64,000 nucleotides of DNA from Botrytis cinerea B05.10 (Eukaryota; Ascomycota; Leotiomycetes; Helotiales; Sclerotiniaceae), in assembly GCF_000143535.2 (NCBI RefSeq), contig NC_037310.1, forward strand, positions 1,488,001 to 1,552,000, given 5' to 3'. Positions 45,713 to 59,441 of this stretch are shown here, in pieces; position 1 is the stretch's first letter; each line of letters begins with the position of its first letter. Position numbers and translations under genes: made by a program. The notes below the pieces were generated by a model. The model was not told the origin of the DNA. It worked only from the letters and a program-made list of their open reading frames with translations, and searched no databases.

Positions 45713-47557
45713 TCATTTAGATGCCGATCCATAATTTGTCGTCCGACCATGTTCAACTAAGATATCGTCCTCTTTGAAAGTCGTTGCTCTCCCATAATCA
45801 TTGTGTGCTATCTCTTCTAGACTTAACCCTTGAGTTTCGCGCAAGAAAAAGAATGAGACAACTGCGATTATGCCATCGAACAAACCCCAGAGTAGGAATG
45901 TACCCCTAGTTTTATGTTAATTTTCTCACAAATTCTGGCTTCTAGGATATGTGTGTATTGCTTACCAGCCGAGATTTTCAATCATATACGGAGTTGTTAG
46001 GGAGAACACGAAGTTAAAAAGCCATTGGGATGAGACTCCAATTGCAATACCAGGTTCTCTAATCCTCGTTGGAAAGATTCTGCATCAGAGGTTAACAAAT
46101 TGCAAGGACATGAAGGCACGAGTAGAAAGTTCTTACTCAGACACATATGGCCATGGTAGCGGTCCCCATGAAAGATTATATGCAATGACAAACATGTATA
46201 TGAGAGCCACTGTCGCAATTCCACTACTTGTGACACCTGCAGTCTTGGTGGCTGGAAGCTCTTTGACCACAATTGCAGTTGTAATTTGACAAGCACTCAT
46301 GAAAACTGCACCACCGATCAAAGCTGCCCTTCGACCAATGCGATTGGAGAGAAAGAGTACAAAGACTCCACAGGCTACTATTTTGATTGCACCAAATATG
46401 GCAGTTAGTAATAAATCTCGATTTCCACCGCCAACGAGCAGTTTGAAATACTGCGGCCCATAGTAAGCAAACGCCGTTGCACCTGTAGCTTGCTGAGCTG
46501 TGAATATAGCGAATGCTGTGAAAATACGATTGAAGTTATCCCTTTCAACAAGTTCTATAGAATATTAGTGTTCGCTTCACTTTGTCAAGAAGACGACGAA
46601 ACATACCCTTAAAGTGAAATCCTTCGGTAGCTCTTTGTTCCATTTCGACGCCTACACGAATTTCTTCCATCTCTTCAAGTGTAGCTTGCGATCCATCTGC
46701 TCGAATCCACTTCAAACTTTCCCAAGCCTCATCATGTCTTCCTTTCTTGGTAAGCCAACGGGTACTTTCCTTCAAAGTAAACATTCCAAAACCAAGGAGA
46801 CCTGCTGGGATAATCTGGAGACCAATGGGAATTTGCCATTGTCTGGACACAGAAGGGACTACTTCGGCCATGGCATAATCAACCCAGTACGAAGTAAATA
46901 TTCCTATGTTAATGTTAAAACCCGTTCGGGTGCTTCATCACTCCACTCAAACTAACCAAAAGTGTAAAACCATTGGAAAAAGCTCCCAATCTGTCCTCGC
47001 AATTCCTTCGGTGCCATCTCCGCATTAAACATTGGAACAACCACACTGGCAGCTCCAAGGCCTACGCCAGCAATGACCCTCCCAGCATAAAATACTGCCA
47101 TGCTATGAGAATTGACAGTTTCCATTATGGCACCAATAATGAAAATGAACGAAGCGATTTGCAATGAAAGTTTGCGCCCGATACGATCCGCAATGGGCCA
47201 TATGAAGAAACATGCTACAAAAGCACCCGCTTGCTGCAGGCCAACAGCAAGAGAACTCACGCGAGTTGCATGAGCGGTCGAATATTTGAAATCATTAACG
47301 AAAGATTTGAGAGTCAAGACTCCACCTATTCATCGTTAAAACTCCGTACTTATACTACTGTGCCGAATTCACCACGATGTACCCACCAACACTATATGAC
47401 TGTTAGTAGATGAAACAATCGAGCAAACATACAAGCAGGTGAGCAAGAAATAGAGGGATACACACATGCCACTATCATAACCAAATAGAAATCCTCCCAT
47501 GCAAACTACGCTTGCCAGCCAGTACGCTCTTATTTTGCCAAGTGTTGAATTCTTCAT
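45713..47557 (-). CDS. MFS sugar-porter family transporter with 5-nt microexon
   Basis: Complement exons 47557..47466, 47391..47387, 47325..46957, 46903..46607, 46554..46137, 46079..45966 and 45905..45713; 495 aa. Sugar-porter signatures: GGFLFGYDSGIVGGVLT near the N-terminus, ADRIGRK motif after helix 2, GRVIAGVGLG, PMFNAEMAPKELRG (the PxYxxExxPxxxRG-like loop), LKESTRWLTKKGR, and SNRIGRR. The length is normal and there are about 12 membrane segments. The overall style recalls quinate/hexose permeases of filamentous fungi; substrate unknown. The second exon is only TGTTG: it supplies the last base of Ile, all of Val and the first base of Gly in GIVGG, and without it the frame is lost. Both flanking introns have GTGTGT/GTGGGT donors and TAAC branch sites. 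Divergent from the arylsulfatase, so co-regulation is possible. Confidence 0.88.
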
Positions 47558-50208
<2,651 letters not shown>

Positions 50209-51814
50209 AGGAGGGGTTTGGAGGGAGAAAGCTGGGAGGTGTGTGAACATCATTTATCTCGAAGATTTATTCTCAGAGTTAACACAAAACCTTTATAAGT
50301 ACCTTCTATTTGCTTATGACCTTACCAGGTATTGTGAAACCCATCCGAAGTAAGATACCAGAGCTAGTGCTTTATAACAAGAAGAAACATGAATATATTG
50401 AAAACAGTCATTACTCGCACCGAGAGTCTAATCAACCATAATAAACCATGTTTATCTCGTATTTTCTCAAAAAAAAATTGGTGGTTCTTTCCTTGACACA
50501 ATCCTAACATTCTCCAATATTCAGGAGTCATCAAGCTGCATCTCTCTAATCTCATTGAGAAGCAGTAGTAGTACATGTTTTCCCCCATTCTCCCAAACAG
50601 AAGATTAAATGATATCTAAAAGTCCCCTGAGCTATGTGTAAAAGATAGCAGAAGTGAGCGTTCTTGTGGATTTAGCAACAAGCACAAAATTATCGATATA
50701 TTGCATACATAAAGCTGCAAGGTGAGTACACAGGACGCAAGAAAGGAGGGGGAATGAACCTAGTGCGTGTGTATACCGATTTCTTCTACTATTACAACTT
50801 ACTATCCCCGACGGCAATGAAATAGCAAAGCCTTTTTAGCATCTAGAAGGTCAGGTCAGGAAATTAAGAACATCTCAACATATTTCTCAGGGAGCATAAC
50901 TGAAGATAGGGGGTTGTGTATGATTTTTCGAATCGATTTATATGTCTTCATTCCCCAGGTTCATCTATCCTTAACATGAGTGCAAAGTGCGGATTTGCTT
51001 TTCAGGTCGCCGTCGTGTGTGTGATAGTTAGGTAGTAGCTAAGTAGTCATATATGGAATGAGCAGATGAAGGACACGATCGAAAGTAGTTGGTTGATCCT
51101 CCACACAAACATACAATACAGACATATATACTACCAATACCAAGTCCAATTAACAAGTAACCACCAACTCTTAATTCGATACTTGAGAATTAGACGACCC
51201 CACCCCCCTCCATATCGCTCGCAATCATCAATTAATCAAAACTTATCAACGAACGAGAACGATATCATCTATTTATTTCTGCAAAGATAAACACACACAA
51301 AACAATATAATCTCAGAATTGAACACAGCAAAATCTCCTCTCGCCAATGTAGTCAGGCATACCATTCTCTTTCTTCACAGCCGGATATTCCCGACGAGTT
51401 TGCGTTCAGTATAGTGATTTCATTTCGACGATAAAAATAGATGTTAAGAGTGAGATGAGAAACCGAGTTGAACGCCCCGTAGATTCAGCAGCGTGTGCAT
51501 TTGCAGAGTAATCATGGTGTGTACTCGAACACCTGGAGTTCGAAGACTTCAGACAAAGAAAACAGCCGGAAAGGGGTTTGGTTTGGTTTGGGGACAAGAC
51601 AAAGAGGGTTGAGAAAGGGAATCGTAATGAATCGTGTGAAATACGAGTACCTAGTGCTTTACCATACATATCAACCATTAAAGGTTTGAGAAAGATTATT
51701 GATTTCACATTAGACGGGGAGAAGTTGATTAGAGATATAGATTTTAAGCATCATGTACGCATTTACAAACAAGATTGGGGAGGGGATGGATATCACATGA
51801 CTACTATACCGATT

Positions 51815-51846
51815 TTTCTTTCTTTCTTTCTTTCTTTCTTTCTTTC
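51815..51846. repeat. (TTTC)8 microsatellite
   Basis: Eight perfect TTTC units. Length is expected to vary between strains. Confidence 0.95.
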
Positions 51847-52776
51847 CTCAGCAAAACAGCACTGCAATAAGAAGCACCGAGAAGAAAATCCGTTCATTCT
51901 CCCTTTTCAATCCCATTCCACAAGTCAACAAGTCTGTGTATTCAATAGTGGATATTGTCCAGTATTCATCATCTATCATCCGACTGCTCCGCCCGCTGAC
52001 ATCTACCAATCTGTAGCAGTGCCCAACCTCACAATCTGATGTGTGCATGAATGATAGAACAGATTACATACTTGAATCTTTCTCAATCGTCGGATGATGA
52101 TCGGATGTACGTGTGCGGATACTTGAGTATATGGGTAATCATGTTGTGTAGCGTGAAGGGTCAAGGTTGATGTTGCTGCGATCTAGGAAGCGAAGTTGAT
52201 TTCACGAATATGTGTTGTACGGTGTTGAGATAGAATTGCATAACTGGATACGGGTTGGAATATTGACAGCCAAATCTACCATCAACTGAGTGAGTGATAT
52301 TGTGAAATAAATTATCCGTGGGGATTCTTCACCATCACTCACATCCTCCGTGTTCAAACGTTTGATACTGAACCCTGGATATGCTCTCTTGATGGACTGT
52401 ACTGAGCGACATTGAGTGAGACTTCGCTAGCCTCTGTCTTCTCCTGGCTAAAGAATCATCCACTAGAACAAAAACATGCTACGAGTCTACGACCCTTACC
52501 GTTACCGTTACCGGACACCACAGAAATTCCGCACCGGTCCAAACGATTCACGCATCAAATGTCCAGTTATACTCTTCATTTGTAGAATATTGACCCCCAT
52601 AAATCAAAGCAAAAGATTCTACTCCATAGAAAAGATAAGAACTTCAAACTCTTAAGCATCCGAGAACCTCCAATTACCAATGAATGTGCGCCCTGCGAAA
52701 CTTCGGCTTCCTCAATCTGCATCAAAGATGTAAACTCCACCGAAAAAAAACATTTGTAAGCAGTGAAGTTGCCATA

Positions 52777-52784
52777 TCACGTGA
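52777..52784. promoter_or_regulatory. TCACGTGA E-box palindrome upstream of PAPS reductase
   Basis: Exact 8-bp palindrome TCACGTGA, the core bound by Cbf1 with Met4/Met28 at yeast MET genes. It lies about 1.15 kb upstream of the PAPS reductase ATG, farther than usual for yeast. Its use is inferred; other bHLH proteins bind the same core. Confidence 0.35.
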
Positions 52785-53928
52785 AATGTCGTGCTTTTTG
52801 TCAACAATGACACAAGTGAAAGTAATCGGCAGGGGTTGTCCACACTATCCGATTACCGAGCAGATGATTTGAGGATCGACTTTTCGATATGAGGGAAATT
52901 GATCTTGGTCAAGTTTAGCATCAGACGCTTCCTAGTAGTGAAGACTCAATGCGTGAGTGAACATCGAAAGATCGATGCAATGAAGGACGCAGGTTTATCT
53001 TAAATAGAAATTAAAAACACCGAATCAGTTAAAATTTGTAACATTAAGTAAAAGCGAGTAAAAAATAGTAAAAAAAGAGTATAAAATTTGCCACCATAAA
53101 ATCTCACCCCCAAAACCCTCAATTGACAATTCGATACACACAGGACCCGAGATTCAGGAACCAAAGAGGAATAAAGAACCTTCTCTTGCATCGCAGCCTC
53201 ATAAACCTCTACCTCTTTCAGTAAAGTCTCGAAAGTGGTTCACCAAACAAAACAAGCATAAAAAATCGATAAGACCTCAATCCTTACTAGCGTCTATCAC
53301 GCCATATCAAATTCTCAAAATAAGGCAAAATGAGGCAACCAGGCCTTCCTCAAGCCTCCGCGACAGCACTTACTGCTCAGTGCCCACGGAGTTATGGCAC
53401 GGCAATGCGGTAATGAAAGAATGATTACTTGCCTTTGCCTGGAAAAGTGCAAAAAGTCCGTCTTTGTAAGAATAATGAAATGTCGTGCTTTGTGTGATGG
53501 TCCACTTTTCTTTTGTAATTGTCGATGGGAGAGATGTACCAAGAGAGTATATACCAGCACTCGAATCATCTTTCCTACTTTACTTCCTCTTCCCCTTCTT
53601 TTGCATTGTGTGATCATACTCTCTACTTTATATAATATACACAACATACCATTATCCCGCATCATATCTCTTCATCGTATTCTCTTGCAACGTGTGAGAC
53701 TAGATCGGATCACACCATCGAGAAGATAATTGTGCCATTTATTACTGCTGGACTTTTGATATCACTTTCCTCTTTCAGCTTTCAACCTGTTGTCAACTTT
53801 ATACCTTTTACTCTTTTCTCTTAAACAAAAGCAATAACTTAAGAAAAAGTTTGTTTGCCTGTATTTGACTTGCTATCACAATTCAATAAAAAGTTTTCTT
53901 CCTTCGCTCAACCGAAACATACATCAAC

Positions 53929-54855
53929 ATGGGACACCACCGCGAATCATCTGCCTCGAATCACGAGTCGGGATATGCTTCTGGAGCATCTTCTCAAGGC
54001 TCTCTTCCCCAAATCGTCCTCACAAAGCCTCACCTCAAGTTCATCAATGCATCACTCAACAACCTTCAACCCATAGACATTCTCCGATGGGCCAAAATAA
54101 CCTTTCCAAACCTCTACCAAACCACTGCTTTTGGAGTAACAGGTCTTGTCACACTTGACATGTTAAGTAAGCTTCAAAAGGAAACACCAGAGCTACCAAG
54201 CGTCGATGCTATCTTCCTTGACACCTTGTATCACTTCAACGAAACACTTGAATTGGTTGAGAAGACCAAGACTAAATACCCAAACGTAAACTTGCATGTT
54301 TATAAGCCAGAAGGTTGCCAAAATGTTGGAGAGTTCGAGGGAAAGCATGGTAAAGAGCTATGGAAGACCAACGCCGATTTGTATGATTGGGTTGCCAAGG
54401 TCGAACCCGCTCAACGAGCATACAGTGAGTTAGATGTTGCTGCAGTCTTGACTGGCAGAAGAAGAAGTCAAGGTGCAAAGAGAGAGAGCTTGGACATCGT
54501 CGAGGTGGACGAAGCTGGCTTGATTAAGATCAACCCTTTGGCAGGATGGAGCTTCAAGGAGGTACAAAACTATATCAAGGAGAATGATGTCCCATACAAC
54601 GACTTGTTGGATCGTGGATACAAGAGTGTTGGAGATTGGCACTCAACTGAGCCAGTAAAGGAAGGGGAGGACGAACGTGCTGGAAGATGGAAGGGCACTG
54701 AGAAGACCGAGTGCGGAATTCACAACAAACGATCGAAGTATGCACAATACCTGTACGAAATGGAACAAAAGAAACAACAAGAGGAACTTTCCGCAGCATT
54801 GGAAAAGGTCCAGGTTAGGGAAGGGAAGATTGAAAACATTACTGTCGGGGTTTAA
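53929..54855 (+). CDS. MET16: Phosphoadenosine phosphosulfate (PAPS) reductase
   Basis: Single exon, 308 aa. PAPS reductase reduces PAPS to sulfite and PAP with thioredoxin, the step between sulfate activation and sulfite reductase in assimilation. The PP-loop fold is seen as ILRWAKITFPNLYQTTAFG followed by VTGLVTLDMLSKL; FLDTLYHFNETLELV and the ADLYDWVAKVEPAQRA segment are family-typical, as is VLTGRRRSQG. The catalytic motif ECGIH is present with Cys262 near the C-terminus. A Lys/Glu/Gln-rich tail of about 40 residues follows. N-terminal residues 1-28 are Ser/His-rich and variable. Probably cytosolic. The 5' leader is pyrimidine-rich. Methionine/cysteine repression is expected for this family but is not proven from the promoter here. 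Confidence 0.96.
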   Translation: MGHHRESSASNHESGYASGASSQGSLPQIVLTKPHLKFINASLNNLQPIDILRWAKITFPNLYQTTAFGVTGLVTLDMLSKLQKETPELPSVDAIFLDTLYHFNETLELVEKTKTKYPNVNLHVYKPEGCQNVGEFEGKHGKELWKTNADLYDWVAKVEPAQRAYSELDVAAVLTGRRRSQGAKRESLDIVEVDEAGLIKINPLAGWSFKEVQNYIKENDVPYNDLLDRGYKSVGDWHSTEPVKEGEDERAGRWKGTEKTECGIHNKRSKYAQYLYEMEQKKQQEELSAALEKVQVREGKIENITVGV

Positions 54856-56008
54856 AGTCATCAGCACTCGCTATCTTGCCTGACGCAGTTTTTTTTTCTT
54901 AGCAATCTTCTCGTTCCATTACAGCACACCGTTCATGGTCGGAGTTTAGGGGGAACATCGGTGGTATAAACACATGAGTTATGAGCATTGGAGTTGCAGG
55001 CGTTTAAATAAAGGGAAATCATATGATACCTTACAATGGTTCTTGTCCTGTTTAGATCTTGGAGGCTCGTTCTTTTGATGCCCGCCATCAAAAGTTTCAG
55101 TCCCGCTATTTTATATAGCGAAAACGACTTAATGAAAGTTACATTAATGCAATCCAAGCTCTTGTTGTGATGTCGTTTTGATGTGTTATGAAGTGAAAGA
55201 TTCAAGTCGCCGATAATATGTCGCCACCGAAAACTGGTGCTGGTGTGACACATGGTCTTGTCACAGTCACCCTCGTAGGATAACACTAAACAATCAATGT
55301 CTTAAAATGTATGGAAAAAGTCATCTTGTTGTGGCCCGACGAGGTCTGGAAAACAGCCAGAGGCAGGTTTGAGGACAATCTTCTCCAAGGCACATTTCCC
55401 AAGAGATCAAACGTATGAGCTGACAAGAATCCCGATTACCGGGTAAGACAAGTCTGAACTTGTGTGTGCAACCTAATTCGTATCTCACCACCACAATAGA
55501 TCTAGAAGCTTATGAAACGAAGCCACTATCTGTACTGGTATCAGCGGTCAGGGGAGTGTGGAGAAGCTGATTCTCAAATTCTAGGGGGCGACTATGGTGT
55601 TCTAGAATATTGATATCGTCTAATGAAAGACGCCAGGGCTTCAAATGGGGACGAGATGAGGCTTGTTATCGCCCGAAGTAGGTAGTAGACTGGGGTAGCG
55701 TTCGGCATTTTGGCAAGAGTGATGAAAATTGAGTTTGCGGCATTCGGCTCGGATCATTGCGGGGAAAGCGGCCGCTGTCGCCACTTACGCGGGGATCTCA
55801 ATGCCAAGAATAATGACGACACTGCTTTTGCTCTTGCTACAGGAATTCTAGAACGCATGGAAAAGAAAACATGGCATTTAGTTTCTTCGTGCCTAGGTAG
55901 CAATACTTATTGTCGAATTCTGTGGTTCTCTCTCCTTCTTTCATAACCTCACAATCCTGTGATTGTGCCAACAACTATCACACAGTCAAAATCGAGAATA
56001 CAGCCAAA
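54856..56008. other. Intergenic region, no gene seen
   Basis: 1.15 kb. A frame at 55710-55946 lacks family features. The last 150 bp should include the promoter and leader of the EI24-family gene. Confidence 0.45.
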
Positions 56009-57380
56009 ATGTCGAGTTCAATGGAAAAAGCAGGCGCCAAAGCCAAGGAGGTTGCGTAGGTTCATTCTGACGCTTTATCCATCTGTTCGAAGTACTAATG
56101 GATTTCAAACAATAGAAAGGAAGATTTTGATAAAGCAAAGGAGTTGGCACGCTCAGCAGCAATCAGTGGAGCTTACCTCTACCCCATTAAAGTACGTTGG
56201 ATTCTAAATCAGATCTTTCTCACTATTCTATCGTACTACAAGCTAATCGATTCCTCAAACAGGGAATCTTCTACTTTCTCTCGCATCGCACATTGTGGAA
56301 ACCCCTCTTATCGAAGCTCGTACCCACTCTGTCCCTTTCCGTCGTCGTCGTAATTGTGATGTTCATGTTTACCTATCTACCACAACTTGCCATTCTCATC
56401 TTCACCGATGGACCTCTCGCCGCAGTCTCTGCGGTTCTCTTGACCCTCTCTGAATCTAGCACAATTGTCACTATGCTTTCCAAGAACTTCCTCATTGCAG
56501 ATGCTCTTGTTGATACATTTGATGGGGTAATGGTGGCAAAAGGCCAAACGGAAGTCGTGCAAGGTGGACGAGAGATCAAATCAGGAAAGTTTGGTGACCC
56601 AATGAGAAAGTTGGGTAAGGTTGTTAAAGGATATGGTCAAAAGTATAGCTTTGGAGGCTTGGTAAGATATTTGATGTATCTGCCATTGAACCTTATACCA
56701 GTTGTTGGTACAGTAGTCTTCGTTGGTTTGCAGGGCCGACAAAGAGGTGAAGGGGTCCATTCAAGAGTATGTTTCGACACCATTTTCTGACATGTACATT
56801 TAAGCTGACAGAGTGATTAGTATTTCCAATTGAAGGGATGGTCTAGCGCACAAAAAGAAGAGTGGCTTAAGAAGCACTCAGGGGCATACACATCGTGAGT
56901 TTTTTTTCCCTCTAATGTCGCCTCATTTATTCTTCACAATACCCCTCGTTTTTATAGAGATCAAATGCACAGCTTTGATATCTGCATTGCATTTGTACCT
57001 GGCAAGTGCAGTGCTACTATCAGTGTTTGTCCTATTTCCTGCATATACCAGTTTTATAAATGCATCTTTGACAGGTATCACAAAGCTATACGACAACACT
57101 TTTTGTCAAGATCTACCAGTACAGGTTTTATCTAACTAACTTCCGTGTAGATTCGGAACCGTCGCAACTCTTCTTGAGCTTGTCCCCATTGCATCTATTC
57201 TCTTCTCATTCACCAACACTGGTAATTACTCCCTCCCACTTTCAACTCTACTCCTACATCCGTGCTAATGATCTCTCAGTTGGCGCAGCATTGTGGGCTG
57301 CCGATATCGAAGGTAACGGCACGACTATGACTCAAATTTCTTCGCCTCAGGCGCAAAAAGAAGCTCTAAGATCCGAGTAG
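56009..57380 (+). CDS. EI24/RRT8-family integral membrane protein
   Basis: Exons 56009..56055, 56116..56191, 56263..56766, 56821..56894, 57151..57221 and 57280..57380; 290 aa. The family (EI24 domain; yeast Rrt8/Lds, outer spore wall assembly and lipid droplets) has several membrane segments: LVPTLSLSVVVVIVMFMFTY, a second hydrophobic block ILIFTDGPLAAVSAVLLTLS, YLMYLPLNLIPVVGTVVFVG, and TLLELVPIASILFSFTNT. GAYLYPIKGIFYFLSHRTLW is the usual lead into the first membrane helix. The tail carries VGAALWAADIE, also family-typical. Intron 4 (56895..57150) is unusually long at 256 nt but preserves frame; intron 1 has a perfect TACTAAT branch site. ATG at 56009 gives a short Lys/Ala-rich start consistent with homologs. 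Role in this organism unknown. Confidence 0.85.
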
Positions 57381-59441
57381 AGTACTTTCTGCAGCGTCCC
57401 GAAATTGGCCATAAACGGTGCAACTTTCGGCCAGTCTTCGTACTCCTTCGTTAATTCGCTTGGAAGATCCCCTGTAGCACATATGTTCATCTGTGCGTGA
57501 ACATCCTTGCGGTTTCTGGTTGTTGGTAACCATTTGTTTGTCTTCCTGTCGATTTTTGACGGTGAATATGGCGTGGGTAAATTGGTAGCGATGGAGTGGA
57601 AATCAGGTATGGCTTGGCGAAAAACAAAAGATGTTAATTATTAATGATTTGCGTTGTTCTTTTCAATAACTTGAAGTAAACAGATGATTTTACAGCGTGC
57701 ATTATGAACTGCAAATTGTGCAATATAAAGCCATATCATTAGGTAAATCAAGGCTATTCAAATTGAAAAGTACTTGTGAGTTCATTCTTTCATTGGCAGA
57801 TTCCATAGACATGACGAAAAGCTAGAGATCTCATCCTGGAATCCCTAGACCCCCGTCTATCGTGTAAAATCTTTTGTACTCTTGCAAGATTCGAGTCACT
57901 TTGAATCCGGAGAACAGTAAATTTATCAGTACTATAGAGCTGCTGCATTGTATCCGTGATCAACGGTGCGTTTGTTAATTCTGTTGATGGGGGTCTTGCC
58001 CAAGATATGCAACAAGGCTGGTTGTTAGTAATACGAGCTGTCTCTTGGAAACGGACTTCAGAAACTTAAGTCAACTTGACTTCTTTGGGTGTTCACAGCT
58101 AGAAATTCACATCAATACTATTGGCATTGAATGAAAGGGATATTCTCACATGCAGGAACAAGCTCATCAAGTCACGGATAGGTACATCCTCGCTTGTTGC
58201 GTTGTCCAACTTGATGGACGGGAATGCAATGCAGCCTACCGCTGTGTAACTTCAACCTAATGGTCCGTTCCTAGTCGTTTGAATTTGAGAGACAATTTTA
58301 TATTGCAATCTTTGAGAAGTGGAAGAGTTTCCGCCCTGGATCCCTCAAGGTAATTGAGAACCCGGGAACTTGCCATATGGGATGGTCACAACATTCGATG
58401 AAACGCAAGGGAGGAGATGAGTGGATAGCAAGTCTGGCTTTGGGGTGTATAGTAGGTGAGCTGGGTATCTCCGAATGTCTTCGATGATGGGAAAATACAT
58501 GGCAATGATGGAGGCTCCATGCAGACTTCCTCTTTCATGGGATGTTTTGATACGAAATTGAGTGGTTTTGATGTTATTACTTCAAGTGCTAGTATGGATG
58601 AAACATTTTGAGGGAAAGATATGACGTCTTAATTGGAGGAAAGTATGAGAATATGGAAAAAATGATGGATACTTGCTGTCTCTTGTCGCTTGCCTGCTTG
58701 TCCAGGTACTGTGTGCTTACCTTGCCTGGTCGCCTCGTACCGTTGACCTTGACTCTTTCTTTTCCTGGAGACGGGAAGGGATCGAGTCAAATCGGAACCA
58801 AAGAGTTGCCGAAAACAGTTTACTGAACATCTACTGTCTGTCTGGGTAGGTCCTATGGAGGTGGCTGTCTTTTTTATTGCATCATTGCATTCAAATTGAA
58901 ACCTCTCTGCTGTCGGATACCTTGATCGATAAGGCAATCTGATATTTTCCACCTTTGACCTTTCACCTTACACCTTAGTGCGCTTGTCCCTTTTCTCTTC
59001 TTCTCTCATCCCATCCCATCTTTCCATCTATTTCAACCTTTCACTTCCCATGCCACAATTTCTTCTTCGTCTCGTCTCGCCTCATCTCATCACTTCCTCT
59101 CTTCTTTCCTCTCACCAATTCTCCTTCCACCACATCTCCCTCGAGATTCAGCTGTTTTGAATTGACGTCCCGGTCTGCAATACTTCTATTTATCTGAGAG
59201 ACGTCCTATAATACGGATCAAGTTGTCCTACTCATCTCGTCACAATCTCCTTTTAATATCCGCTTCTGCGAAATCACGCTCTTCTGTCCTCCTCGTCAGA
59301 ACAATCAAGTGATAGATCTATCTCAGGTATGAACTGTCTTCCCATATCTTTTCTTACTTCACAGAAGTGTTCCTACTCCTTTGGAATCAATTGGTCCTTC
59401 TTAGTTTATCACTAATTTATATCTTGTTCATATAGATCAAG
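57381..59441. other. Long upstream region of the Ser/Thr-rich secreted protein gene
   Basis: 2 kb without a coding signal. From about 58980 to 59330 it is strongly pyrimidine-rich (many CTTC and CATC runs), typical of a fungal promoter and leader of a highly expressed gene. A putative 5' UTR intron lies at its end. Confidence 0.5.
59327..59435 (+). other. Putative 5' UTR intron
   Basis: GTATGA donor after ATCTCAG and ATATAG acceptor, with a CACTAAT branch-like element about 25 nt before the acceptor. Splicing would bring the leader to within 6 nt of the ATG at 59442. Inferred from motifs only. Confidence 0.45.

Larger units (their letters stand above)
50209..53928. other. Long gene-free interval upstream of PAPS reductase
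   Basis: 3.7 kb, the longest gap here. Only short frames without family features. It includes a TTTC microsatellite, a TCACGTGA palindrome and a duplicated 16-mer in the promoter-side half, and pyrimidine-rich sequence before the PAPS reductase start. A long leader, a non-coding transcript or lost genes are all possible. Confidence 0.45.

Noticed and set aside
51815..51846. CRISPR-like or regulatory array at the TTTC run
   Set aside because: Simple microsatellite in a eukaryotic genome with no spacers.
57884..57915. Possible tRNA T-arm-like sequence (gattcgagtc)
   Set aside because: No matching acceptor, D or anticodon arm nearby.
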